Shown here in pieces: positions 37,822 through 45,517 of a stretch of DNA of 64,000 bases. A program made the position numbers and the translations under genes. Location of the stretch: assembly GCF_017874715.1 (NCBI RefSeq), contig NZ_JAGGLR010000026.1:62001-126000 (forward strand). Direction: 5' to 3'. The stretch is from Streptomyces iranensis. GTDB taxonomy: Bacteria > Actinomycetota > Actinomycetes > Streptomycetales > Streptomycetaceae. Each line of letters opens with the position of its first letter. Within the stretch, counting starts at the first letter, position 1. Below the pieces are notes generated by a model. It was not told the DNA's origin, did no database searches, and saw only the letters and a program-made list of their open reading frames with translations.

Positions 37822-38401
37822 GGCCCGCTGCCTTCGCCCGCCGGGTCCGGCTCGCTCAATAGCATCGCAAACCCCCTGTCGTGCTGCGCCGCTACTGTGC
37901 CGCTACTGTCTCCAGATGTACACGGAGCGCAGATGCGATGTCCAGCATTGTCCCGGTGGTCTTGTTGGTGTCTGGGGGGAATTGAACTTGGCCGAAAAAA
38001 AGTCGTTAGGCTGTCCCTTCGAGGTCGACTGACGTCGTTCGACAGCGCGTCGTCTCCACCGCGGCGGGTACACATCGGAGAGGGGCAGGGGCAGTTCGGA
38101 TCGCCCCGGAACCCCGCGGCCGGTCCAGGCGTCATAGACCACAACGGCCGCGCCCATCCCCGAGTGGCGAGGAAGGCACCAACCGGACGGCAAGCGCCAT
38201 GCGCGCGCCACCCCTCGCCACGTTCCACGCTCGGCCCGCGGCGTGATGCGCTGCCTTGTACGCGCAGTGACTTGTGATCCACCTGCTGTGACGGGCCGAA
38301 CGATGCCGGACAGCGCCACGTAAGTCCAAGTGAAGTGCCATCTGAAGTGCGATGTAGTGCGACGGACAGCCCTCGGCGTTAACGGAAAGGAACGAGCGCT
38401 C
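37822..38401. other. Divergent promoter region, no gene seen
   Basis: 580 bases between the phosphatase and the Prim-Pol-like gene. It contains CCGCTACTGT twice near 37890, a TTGAAC..TAGGCT promoter candidate, and GAAGTGC/GTAGTGC repeats at 38332, 38344 and 38354. No recognised riboswitch, although a transcript from 38012 would have a leader of nearly 390 bases. Confidence 0.55.
37982..38012 (+). promoter_or_regulatory. Candidate promoter for Prim-Pol-like gene
   Basis: TTGAAC (37982) and TAGGCT (38007) separated by 19 bases, with an A7 run between. The box matches are good and the spacing slightly long. Confidence 0.4.
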
Positions 38402-39076
38402 ATGCGCGAGATCCTCGGAAGGCGACGCAAGTTCTCGCTGCGGCGCGGCGCGCGGTCGCCGCTGCTGCGCGCGGCGCTCACCTGCGCCACCGAGTGGCAG
38501 TGGCCCGTGGTCCCCGGCGTCGGACTCCGGTCCGGCGGCGGACGGCCGCGTGTGTGCGGCTGCCCCGACCCGGAATGTGCGGTTCCGGGTGGACATCCGT
38601 TCGACCCTGTTCTCCTCGCCGCCACCACGGACGCGCGCATGGTGCGCTGGTGGTGGGGCAACCGACCCTCCGCGCCCCTCCTGCTGGCCACGGGCGGCCA
38701 TGCGCCCTGCGCGGTGAGCCTGCCCGCGGTCGCCGCGGCGCGGGCGCTGGCGGTCTTCGACCGGGCGGGTGTGCGGCTCGGCCCGGTGGTCGCCACGCCC
38801 ACCCGCTGGTCGCTGCTGGTGGAGCCGTACTCCCTCGAAGACCTCGGCGAGCTGCTGAGCCAGCAGGACTGGGTGCCCAGCTCGCTGCGGTTCCACGGCG
38901 AGGGCGGCTATGTGGTGCTGCCGCCGTCGCAGACCGGCTCCGGGCGGGTGCGCTGGGAGCGGCCGCCGCTGCGCCGCTCCGGGCGGCCCTGGCTGCCCCA
39001 GGTGGCCACGGTGGTGAACGCCTTGGTCGAGGCCAGCACCAGCGCCCCCGACGGAGGCAGCCGGCTCGCCTACTGA
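38402..39076 (+). CDS. Degenerate Prim-Pol domain protein
   Basis: 224 residues from ATG 38402. The fold pattern (WQWPVVPG.., GHPFDPVLLAATTDARMVRWWW, LPAVAAARAL) follows the N-terminal bifunctional primase-polymerase family. The catalytic DxD is absent: where the homologue at 49718 has VDLDLRG this protein has CAVSLPAV, and the later GGRHLW motif reads TRWSLLVE. It has four Cys in CGCPDPEC/PC contexts. Probably not an active polymerase; perhaps a nucleic-acid-binding protein. Monocistronic, with a terminator 110 bases downstream. Confidence 0.75.
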   Translation: MREILGRRRKFSLRRGARSPLLRAALTCATEWQWPVVPGVGLRSGGGRPRVCGCPDPECAVPGGHPFDPVLLAATTDARMVRWWWGNRPSAPLLLATGGHAPCAVSLPAVAAARALAVFDRAGVRLGPVVATPTRWSLLVEPYSLEDLGELLSQQDWVPSSLRFHGEGGYVVLPPSQTGSGRVRWERPPLRRSGRPWLPQVATVVNALVEASTSAPDGGSRLAY

Positions 39077-39187
39077 GGCGGGCCCCGGGTGCGGGGGTTC
39101 GGGGGTCGCTGAGCGCGGCGGACCGCTGAGCGCGACGCTCGCGGGTTTGTGAGGGCTCGGAGGCCGGGGAGGCGACTTCCTGGGCTC

Positions 39188-39220
39188 CGGGCCCGTCCTG
39201 GCTCCGGGCCCGGCGTTTTT
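39188..39220 (+). terminator. Rho-independent terminator of Prim-Pol-like gene
   Basis: CGGGCCCG-(9 b)-CGGGCCCG stem followed by GCG and TTTTT, about 110 bases after the stop. One of the few T-tract terminators in this window. Confidence 0.75.
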
Positions 39221-39223
39221 CGT

Positions 39224-39258
39224 GGGCGCAGGGCGCAGGGCGCAGGGCGCAGGGCGCT
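39224..39258. repeat. 7-bp tandem array
   Basis: Four perfect GGGCGCA heptamers and a fifth ending in T, directly after the T-tract terminator. Confidence 0.85.
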
Positions 39259-39427
39259 GAGGGCTGTCTGCGCGAGTCGGCGCCGCGCACCGTGGGCCCC
39301 GCTGTGCACTGTGAGCCCCGGAGTGACCCCTTACCGGGCCCCGGGAGCAACTCCCTCGCTGACGACGGCAGTTGGTCCGTACCTGACCCACCGTCCCGCG
39401 CCGCCGTCCGGACGCGGACATGGAAGC

Positions 39428-39467
39428 GCCCGGTCGCTGGCGACGGGGGATGCACCAGCGACCGGGC
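39428..39467 (-). terminator. Terminator of DUF5926 gene
   Basis: 13-bp perfect stem (GCCCGGTCGCTGG / CCAGCGACCGGGC) with a 14-base loop, 136 bases after the DUF5926 stop on the minus strand; it may also serve the plus strand (TTCT follows). Confidence 0.6.
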
Positions 39468-39602
39468 TTCTAGAACCGTAACAAGAGATCGGCCGATAGC
39501 AAATTCGATCGCGGATTTCCGGACGTCGATTTGCAGGGCGTAACAGTGAGTTGTGAGCAGCGTCACGTGCCCTCGCGGCGCCCTCCGGCCGTGCGGGGAA
39601 CG

Positions 39603-40571
39603 TCAGCTCAGCGTCACCTGACGGTTGGTGAGGCCGCCCCGGGCGCGCCGCTGCTCGGGCGTCAGCGGGGCGTCGGAGGCGAGCGCCTCCGCGAGCCGTT
39701 CGGCGAGGTCCACGGCCGGCTTCTCGGTGTCCTCGGCGCTCATCCCGCGTGGCAGATCCCACACCGGCACCGTGAGCCCATGGGCCCGGAAGGAGCCCAC
39801 CAGCCGGGTGTTCTCGCCGAGCGAGGAGGCACCCGCGGCGTGCAGCCGGGCGAGCGCGTCCAGCAGCTTCTCCTCGGAGTGGGACATCACCCAGCGCAGG
39901 TGGTTCTTCTCCGGCGTCTCGCACCAGTAGGCCGCCTCCACGCCGGTGAGCCGGGCGGTGGGGATCGCGGCCGCGTTGGCCCGTTCCAGGGACGCGGCGA
40001 CCTCTCCGGACGCGTTCGCGGCGTCCTCGAGCCAGAACTCGAACCCCTCGTGCAGAGTCGGCGAGAAAGTGCCGTTCGGGTCGAGCAGATCCTGCAGTCG
40101 CGGACCGTCGCCCGGAGCCCGCTCGGCGGCCACCGGGGTGCCCGGCTCGGCGGTCAGCGCGCGGCGCAGGGTGTCGGCCAGGTCGCGGCTGATGTCCCCG
40201 GAGGGCGTGTCGTTCTGGAGGCCGAGCAGCACGGTGCCGTTGTCGCGGCGCAGCGCGGGCCACGCCATGGGCAGCACGGTCGCCAGGGTGACCGACGGAA
40301 CCCCCTCGGGCAGCCCCTCGGCGAGGGTCAGCCCGACGGTCGCGGCGGGCACCAGCTCGCGCAGGGCCACCCAGTCGCATTCGCCGGGGAGTCCCTCGAA
40401 GGGGCGCTGCACCAGCTCGGTGACGGCGTGTGCGGCTTCCCTGCCGTGACAGGCTTTGTAGCGACGGCCCGAGCCGCACGGGCAGGGCTCCCGCGCGCCC
40501 ACCACAGGGATCTCGCCGTTGGCGACCCGTGGGCCTGCGGCCTTCGTCTGGGGGCGGCGCTTCTTGGCCAT
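39603..40571 (-). CDS. DUF5926 protein with SEC-C zinc motif
   Basis: 322 residues. Residues 27-43 form a SEC-C zinc-binding motif (REPCPCGSGRRYKACHG) as found at the SecA C-terminus and in many adaptor proteins. The rest is the actinobacterial DUF5926 domain with conserved-looking WVMSHSEEKLLDALARLHAAG and VGSFRAHGLTVPVWDLP. There is no signal or membrane helix. The function is unknown; SEC-C motifs usually mediate protein or ribosome contacts. Starts with MAKKRRPQTK. Confidence 0.85.
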   Translation of the reverse strand: MAKKRRPQTKAAGPRVANGEIPVVGAREPCPCGSGRRYKACHGREAAHAVTELVQRPFEGLPGECDWVALRELVPAATVGLTLAEGLPEGVPSVTLATVLPMAWPALRRDNGTVLLGLQNDTPSGDISRDLADTLRRALTAEPGTPVAAERAPGDGPRLQDLLDPNGTFSPTLHEGFEFWLEDAANASGEVAASLERANAAAIPTARLTGVEAAYWCETPEKNHLRWVMSHSEEKLLDALARLHAAGASSLGENTRLVGSFRAHGLTVPVWDLPRGMSAEDTEKPAVDLAERLAEALASDAPLTPEQRRARGGLTNRQVTLS

Positions 40572-40615
40572 GGTGAGGCTGTCTCCCGATCGTGCGGCTC
40601 AGGGCTTGCTCGTAC

Positions 40616-40660
40616 GCCCGTGACGGTCTGCGTACGTGCGCCCGTGACGGTCTGCGTACG
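40616..40660. repeat. 21-bp repeat pair, 24-bp period
   Basis: CCCGTGACGGTCTGCGTACG with a preceding G occurs at 40616-40636 and 40640-40660, in the spacer between the HATPase gene and DUF5926. Confidence 0.85.
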
Positions 40661-40755
40661 GCCGCGGCGGTGCTCTCTTACGGCGCGTACGACTGGTTCA
40701 CGGGCGCGAGCCTAGCCCTTTGGCCGAACCGCGTCGGCTCCCTGAGCCGCGTCGG

Positions 40756-41523
40756 CTACGCGAGCTCGTCCAGATCGGCGAAGTCCAGCTCGCGATCGAA
40801 ATCGGGGTCGATGTTCGCCTCGATATTCGAGCCGAGGCCGGGGCCCAGGTCGGCGTCGAGGTTCGAGCCCAGGTTCGAGCCGAGATTCGCGTCGAGACCG
40901 GCCTCGAGATGCGCGTCGAGATCCGGACGCAGCCCGGAGGCCAATTCCGCACCACCCAGGCGGGGATTCAGCTCGGGGGAGAGATCCGAGGGAATCGTGA
41001 GGCGGCGGGCGAATTCGTCGTCGGGCGGGAGAAGGGCCCATACGGTGACTTCACCGATGTCGTCCCGCACGCCCCATTCCTCGGCCAGCGACCTGATGAT
41101 GTTCAGCCCGCGGCCGCCGCGTGCGGTCACCGACGGTTTGGCCGGAAGTGGCCTTGTGGGTCCGCCGCCATCCGTCACCTCGACCGTCAGCCGGTCGTCC
41201 TCATCGACGGTCCATGCAGCCCGAACCGTGCCGCCACCATGGTCGGAACGCCAAGGGCGGCCATGTCGCCATGCGTTGCTGAGCAGTTCTGAAAGGATCA
41301 ATACAGCGTCGTCTATGACCGAATCCGATACCCCAGTCCTGCGCAAATCGATACGCATCCGCTGTCTTGCCGCGCGGACACCCGCAGGACCATGGGGTAC
41401 GGCCATGGTCGACGACGTCGGCACCTGCCGTGCCACCACCAAAGCCACCCCCGAGACCTCCTTAGCCCCACGCCACGGGATGAATGCCCCGCGGGGCTGG
41501 AGCGGAAACCGGCCAAGTGGCAT
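40756..41523 (-). CDS. HATPase_c_2 regulator with repetitive acidic tail
   Basis: About 255 residues (ATG 41523; GTG 41535 also possible). Residues 50-160 are an anti-sigma-type ATPase: N-box LILSELLSNAWRHG, G1 VTDGGGP, G2 ARGGRGLNIIRSL. After residue 190 comes an unusual Asp/Leu/Asn-rich tail built of short repeats (LDAHLEAGLDANLGSNLGSN..) ending DFADLDELA. Single-domain members of this family normally lack such a tail. It is probably a kinase or sigma-factor-binding regulator; the tail may be an interaction module. It is transcribed after GDPD-side sequences in the opposite order, with no obvious operon. Confidence 0.78.
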   Translation of the reverse strand: MPLGRFPLQPRGAFIPWRGAKEVSGVALVVARQVPTSSTMAVPHGPAGVRAARQRMRIDLRRTGVSDSVIDDAVLILSELLSNAWRHGRPWRSDHGGGTVRAAWTVDEDDRLTVEVTDGGGPTRPLPAKPSVTARGGRGLNIIRSLAEEWGVRDDIGEVTVWALLPPDDEFARRLTIPSDLSPELNPRLGGAELASGLRPDLDAHLEAGLDANLGSNLGSNLDADLGPGLGSNIEANIDPDFDRELDFADLDELA

Positions 41524-41588
41524 CGTGTGACGCACTCGTCACGATCGAATACGTACCGAACGCGCCGGTGCACGCCTTGTAATGCCCA

Positions 41589-42422
41589 TTATGAGCGTCC
41601 GAGTTGGGACAGTACCTGTTTGGGGCGATTGGTGATCAGCGCGTCAACGCCCAGGCGGACGCACAATTCGACGTCCTCCGGTTCATCGACGGTCCAGACG
41701 TGCACTCGGTGCCCCTCGCGCTGCAGCCGCGCCACATAGCCGGGGTGGTGCCGTACGATCCGGATGCTCGGCCCCGCGATCCGCACCCCGGGCGGCAGCT
41801 GTCCGTCCCGGTGGCGCGGCAGTATGAACTGCATCAGGTAGACGGTGGGGATGGCGGGGGCCCCACTGCGGATCCGGTGCAGGGAGCGGGCTGAGAAGCT
41901 CATCACACGGATGGGTGAACGTTCGCCGGGCGGCGGCGCGTCCAGGCCGAAGCGGCGCAGCAGTCCGAGCAGCCGGTCCTCCACCTGCCCCGCCCACCGG
42001 GTGGGATGCTTGGTTTCGATCGCCAGTTCGATCCGGCGTCCGGCGTCCGAGACGAGCCCCAGGAGCCGTTCCAGGGTGAGGACGGAGACGCTGTCCCGGC
42101 TGTCGCGGTCCGGCTCCTCCCTGTCGGTGGCCCGGCCCTTCCAGGAGCCGAAGTCCAGGGTCGCCAGATCGGCCAGCTCCAGCGCCGAGACCGCGCCCCG
42201 GCCGTTGGAGGTGCGGTCGATGCGGCGGTCGTGCACACAGACGAGATGGCCGTCGGCGGTCAGCCGGACATCGCACTCCAGGGCGTCGGCACCGTCCTCG
42301 ATTGCCTTACGGTAGGCGGCCAGGGTGTGCTCCGGGGCATCCTCGGAGGCCCCGCGGTGGGCGACGACGGAGACGATGTGCGGCCCGGGGCGGCCGTCCC
42401 GGGCAGGGCGCGCATAGGTCAC
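41589..42422 (-). CDS. Glycerophosphodiester phosphodiesterase
   Basis: 277 residues from GTG 42422. TIM-barrel GDPD with HRGASEDAPEHTLAAY (catalytic His and metal Glu region), LECDVRLTADGHLVCVHD (metal Glu/Asp and second catalytic His) and a C-terminal HVWTVDEPEDVELCVRLGVDALITNRP. It hydrolyses deacylated phospholipids to glycerol-3-phosphate and an alcohol. No signal peptide, so it is the cytosolic type. It is divergent from htrA. Confidence 0.92.
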   Translation of the reverse strand: MTYARPARDGRPGPHIVSVVAHRGASEDAPEHTLAAYRKAIEDGADALECDVRLTADGHLVCVHDRRIDRTSNGRGAVSALELADLATLDFGSWKGRATDREEPDRDSRDSVSVLTLERLLGLVSDAGRRIELAIETKHPTRWAGQVEDRLLGLLRRFGLDAPPPGERSPIRVMSFSARSLHRIRSGAPAIPTVYLMQFILPRHRDGQLPPGVRIAGPSIRIVRHHPGYVARLQREGHRVHVWTVDEPEDVELCVRLGVDALITNRPKQVLSQLGRS

Positions 42423-42581
42423 CGCGTTATGGTGCCACCGCCCGGTGTGAGCCGGTGGACGTGGCCCCATCCGTTCGTTCGCACGGAATGGCGGTAGGGC
42501 GAATTGTCCGGGATAAAGGGTGGTAGTCCGCGGGGCTGTCGCTCCTTACGGCGGTCTGACGCGCTGTGGGAAAAGCTGACG

Positions 42582-42607
42582 ACGGTAAGACGTAACGGTA
42601 AGACGTA
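42582..42607 (+). promoter_or_regulatory. Perfect 13-bp direct repeat upstream of htrA
   Basis: ACGGTAAGACGTA occurs twice back to back, 47 bases before the htrA GTG. Tandem half-sites near a promoter are typical of response-regulator binding. Confidence 0.45.
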
Positions 42608-42653
42608 CACGCAGGCCGTCGAGGAAAACTGTCGTGCACCTGAGGAGAGAGCT

Positions 42654-44264
42654 GTGAGCACCGAGAACGAGGGCTCTGCCGTCCCGCCCGCGCCCGGACC
42701 GCATCCGGCCCCTCCGGCGCCGCACCCGAACCCGGCGGTGCCGCCCGCGCCGGACTACGAGCCCACCGCGGGCGCCGCACCGGACGGGCCCATAGGCACG
42801 CCCGACGCCGCAGGGTCACCGGGAGCCCCCGGCCCCGCGCCGTCGGCGCCCCCCGCCCAGCCCCCGTCGACGCCCCCGCCCGCGTCACCGGCCGCTCCCC
42901 CGGCCGTCTCGGCGTCGGCCGGCGCGGGCGACGGGTCAGGCGGCGGCGCGCCCGGCGCCCCGGGCCCCGGTTCGGGCCCCGGCCCGGACGCCGGGCAGTC
43001 CGGCGCGTGGTGGTCGGCCGAGGGCGGACAGCCGCACGGCGGGCAGGGCGACGGACAGGGCGGACCGGGCGACGGACAGGGCGGACCGGGCGGACCGTGG
43101 GGGACCGCTCCCGTGCCGCCGTCCTCCGGCCCCTTCGAGCGCAAGCCCCGCGGGCTGGTCGCCGCCGTACTGGCCGCCGTCCTGGTCGCGGGCGGCATCG
43201 GCGGCGGCATCGGCTTCTGGGCCGCCGACCGGGAGAGCGACGGCGGCGACACCACCACCGTCTCCGCCTACGGCAACCCCAAGACGGAGAGCCGCGCGCC
43301 CGGCTCGGTGTCGAGCATCGCCAACAAGACCCTGCCCAGCGTCGTCACCATCGAGGCCCAGGGCAACAACGGCGAGAGCGGCACCGGCACCGGCTTCGTC
43401 TACGACAAGCAGGGCCACATCCTCACCAACAACCACGTCGTCGCCTCGGCCGCCGACAACGGCAAGCTGACCGCCACCTTCTCCAACGGCAAGCGGTACA
43501 CCGCCCAGGTCGTCGGCCGCGCCCAGGGCTACGACGTCGCCGTGGTCAAGCTCAAGAACGCCGCGGGCGCCAAGCTCGACCCGCTGCCCCTCGGCAACTC
43601 CGACCGGGTCGCCGTGGGCGACGCCACCGTCGCGATCGGCGCCCCCTTCGGCCTCTCCGGCACCGTCACCACCGGCATCGTGAGCGCCAAGAACCGCCCG
43701 GTCGCCTCCAGCGACGGCGGCAGCGGCAACTCCTCGTACATGAGCGCCCTCCAGACCGACGCCTCCATCAACCCGGGCAACTCCGGCGGCCCGCTGCTCA
43801 ACGCGGACGGCGGCGTCATCGGCATCAACTCCGCCATCCAGTCCGCCGGCAACGGCAGCGGCCTCGGCGAGTCCCAGCAGTCCGGCAGCATCGGCCTCGG
43901 CTTCGCGATCCCGATCAACCAGGCCAAGAACGTCGCCGAGCAGCTGATCAAGACGGGCCAGCCCATCTACCCGGTGATCGAGGCCACGGTCAGCACGAAG
44001 GACTCCACCAACGGCGCCACCATCGCCTCCAACGGCACCGGCGGCAGCCCCGCCGTCGTCCCCGGCGGTCCGGCCGACAAGGCCGGCCTCAAGTCCGGCG
44101 ACGTGATCACCAAGCTGGACGACACGGCCATCGACAGCGGCCCGACCCTCATCAGCGAGATCTGGACACACCAGCCGGGCGACAAGGTCACCCTCACCTA
44201 CAAGCGCGGCGGCAAGGTGTCCAAGGCGGACGTCACCTTGGGGAAGCGCAAGGGCGACAGCTGA
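42654..44264 (+). CDS. HtrA/DegP-type serine protease
   Basis: 536 residues from GTG 42654 (GAGGAGAG upstream). The N-terminal about 175 residues are a Pro/Ala/Gly-rich cytosolic tail with GDGQGGP repeats, then one membrane helix (LVAAVLAAVLVAGGIGGGIGF). The extracytoplasmic trypsin-like domain has catalytic His (ILTNNHVV), Asp (YDVAVVKL) and Ser (GNSGGPLL), then a PDZ domain (GPADKAGLKSGDVITKLDD). Membrane-anchored HtrA proteins degrade or refold misfolded secreted proteins. In S. lividans comparable genes are controlled by the CssRS secretion-stress system. Confidence 0.93.
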   Translation: MSTENEGSAVPPAPGPHPAPPAPHPNPAVPPAPDYEPTAGAAPDGPIGTPDAAGSPGAPGPAPSAPPAQPPSTPPPASPAAPPAVSASAGAGDGSGGGAPGAPGPGSGPGPDAGQSGAWWSAEGGQPHGGQGDGQGGPGDGQGGPGGPWGTAPVPPSSGPFERKPRGLVAAVLAAVLVAGGIGGGIGFWAADRESDGGDTTTVSAYGNPKTESRAPGSVSSIANKTLPSVVTIEAQGNNGESGTGTGFVYDKQGHILTNNHVVASAADNGKLTATFSNGKRYTAQVVGRAQGYDVAVVKLKNAAGAKLDPLPLGNSDRVAVGDATVAIGAPFGLSGTVTTGIVSAKNRPVASSDGGSGNSSYMSALQTDASINPGNSGGPLLNADGGVIGINSAIQSAGNGSGLGESQQSGSIGLGFAIPINQAKNVAEQLIKTGQPIYPVIEATVSTKDSTNGATIASNGTGGSPAVVPGGPADKAGLKSGDVITKLDDTAIDSGPTLISEIWTHQPGDKVTLTYKRGGKVSKADVTLGKRKGDS

Positions 44265-44269
44265 CGCGC

Positions 44270-44305
44270 TAGGCTGATCCCCGCGCCATCACGAATGGCG
44301 CGGGG
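44270..44305 (+). promoter_or_regulatory. tRNA -10 box and htrA terminator
   Basis: TAGGCT (44270-44275) lies 28 bases before the tRNA and is a good -10. It is overlapped downstream by hairpin CCCCGCGCCAT/ATGGCGCGGGG (44279-44305), which can end htrA transcription but shares its last two G with the tRNA 5' end. Confidence 0.45.
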
Positions 44306-44390
44306 AGGCTTGCCCGAGCGGCCTAAGGGAACGGTCTTGAAAACCGTCGTGGCAGCGATGTCACCGAGGGTTCAAATCCCTCAGCCTCCG
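44304..44390 (+). tRNA. tRNA-Ser (anticodon UGA)
   Basis: 87 bases. Acceptor GGAGGCT/AGCCTCC plus discriminator G, anticodon loop CTTGAAA (anticodon TGA), long variable arm (GTGGCAGCGATGTCAC) and T-arm GAGGGTTCAAATCCCTC. The class II shape with long variable arm confirms serine. CCA is not encoded. Confidence 0.96.
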
Positions 44391-44413
44391 CCGAGGTCAG
44401 CGACACAGCTGGT

Positions 44414-44448
44414 CGGAAGGGGTGCCCCGGTTCGGGGCACCCCTTCCG
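44414..44448 (+). terminator. tRNA-Ser(UGA) terminator
   Basis: 15-bp perfect stem (CGGAAGGGGTGCCCC / GGGGCACCCCTTCCG), loop GGTTC, 23 bases after the tRNA. A near copy occurs at 45087. Confidence 0.8.
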
Positions 44449-44524
44449 CATGTCCGTGGTCTCAGACGTTTCTGAGCCGGAGGGGCTGCGATGAGTTTTC
44501 GTCGTCTGGTCGGTCTGCCCTCGT

Positions 44525-45052
44525 ATGGATCAGGATTTCGGCGTGACTGGCGCCCGTGCAGAGGTCGAACTATCCGTCGACGCACCGGTGGGCCAGCTCT
44601 GGGAGGCGATTACGGACCTCTCCCGGATCGGTGACTGGAGCCCGGAGTGCACCTACGCGGGTTGGCTGGACGGCTGGAGCGAACCAGTGGTCGGGGCGCG
44701 CTTCGAGGCTCGCAACCGGTTCCCCAACGGGCTTGTCACGCAGGTCGTATGCATGGTCGTCGCGGCGGACCGGCCGTATTCGTTCGGCTGGAGAGTGTTC
44801 GGGGGCTCCCCGGAAACCGAGGAGCACTTCGCCGTCTGGCACTACGAGCTGCGGCCCGCCGTGCGGCAGGGTCAGACGGTGGTCCGTCAGTCGTTCATCC
44901 ATGGACCGGGTGACAGCGGAGCCCGCGCGGCGGTGCGGGCCGACCCTGAGAACGCCGCGGCGCTCCTGCAAGGACGGCTGGACCAGCTACGCCGCAACAT
45001 GACAGCGACGATCGAGGCGATGGCCCGCGACATCCGACGCCGGAGCATATGA
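44525..45052 (+). CDS. SRPBCC (START-like) family protein
   Basis: 175 residues with the polyketide-cyclase/START fold: an N-terminal beta strand and helix ARAEVELSVDAPVGQLWEAITDLSRIGDWSPE, then GARFEARNRFP, and a C-terminal long helix LDQLRRNMTATIEAMAR. These helix-grip proteins bind hydrophobic ligands; some are cyclases. ATG 44525 lacks a ribosome site; GTG 44543 (AGGA nine bases upstream) is a good alternative. It is enclosed by two almost identical terminators, which suggests the segment arrived or was duplicated as a unit next to the tRNA. Confidence 0.8.
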   Translation: MDQDFGVTGARAEVELSVDAPVGQLWEAITDLSRIGDWSPECTYAGWLDGWSEPVVGARFEARNRFPNGLVTQVVCMVVAADRPYSFGWRVFGGSPETEEHFAVWHYELRPAVRQGQTVVRQSFIHGPGDSGARAAVRADPENAAALLQGRLDQLRRNMTATIEAMARDIRRRSI

Positions 45053-45086
45053 GCACCTGCCCGCGATCTCGCGTGACGTACCTGGT

Positions 45087-45123
45087 CAGAAGGGGTGCCC
45101 ATGGTTCGGGGGCACCCCTTCTG
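45087..45123. terminator. Second copy of the tRNA-type terminator
   Basis: 14-bp stem CAGAAGGGGTGCCC / GGGCACCCCTTCTG. Compared with 44414-44448 the outer G-C pair is replaced by A-T on both arms, so pairing is kept. It serves the SRPBCC gene and possibly the convergent secreted-protein gene. Confidence 0.75.
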
Positions 45124-45141
45124 CGTGTCGTGCTCCGGGCG

Positions 45142-45432
45142 TCAGGAGATGGCGACGCTGGTGCCGAACTCGAAGATGTCTGATGCGTTCGGCCGGACCT
45201 GGCTGATCGCGTGGCCCTGGCAGTTCGGGAGGTCGAAGACGGTGGCGACCTGGTTGGTGTTGTTGGCCACGAACATGGGCCAGACGTTCGTCGTGTAACA
45301 GCCACTGGGGTTGGTGTGGGTGGCCAGGCCGACAGTCAGGGTGCCCTCGGCGGCCATCGCCGGTCCCGCCGGCGACAGGGCGAGGGACACCGCACCCGTC
45401 ACCGACGCCGCCACAAGCCCGATACGACGCAT
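45142..45432 (-). CDS. Small secreted protein, unknown
   Basis: 96 residues from ATG 45432 (AGGAGG six bases upstream). Signal peptide MRRIGLVAASVTGAVSLALSPAGPAMA, mature part about 68 residues with two Cys (GCYTTNVW, LPNCQGH) that could form one disulfide, and YTTNVWPMFVANNT. No family is recognised. The pattern is that of the many short extracellular Streptomyces proteins. Downstream of the DHA2 transporter on the same strand, with 85 bases between. Confidence 0.7.
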   Translation of the reverse strand: MRRIGLVAASVTGAVSLALSPAGPAMAAEGTLTVGLATHTNPSGCYTTNVWPMFVANNTNQVATVFDLPNCQGHAISQVRPNASDIFEFGTSVAIS

Positions 45433-45517
45433 CGTTGCCTCCTGCTCAGACACGATCCGGAGGAGACGCCGACCGCCCCTCCTCACCTATTGCTAGCGGC
45501 CGTCGCTTGACGGGCGC

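Larger units (their letters stand above)
39077..39602. other. Gene-free spacer between convergent genes
   Basis: 526 bases with two terminators (39188, 39428), a GGGCGCA heptamer run (39224-39258) and nothing that looks coding. Confidence 0.6.

Noticed and set aside
37822..38401. Riboswitch in the long leader of the Prim-Pol-like gene
   Set aside because: No cobalamin, c-di-AMP, TPP, SAM or glycine core motif recognised.
44490..44600. Alternative gene starting at ATG 44490 with GGAGGGG ribosome site
   Set aside because: The frame closes after a few dozen Arg-rich codons, whereas the overlapping frame encodes a complete SRPBCC domain.
44304..45129. Integrative element in tRNA-Ser(UGA)
   Set aside because: No integrase and no repeat of the tRNA 3' end; the duplicated segment lies wholly downstream of the tRNA.
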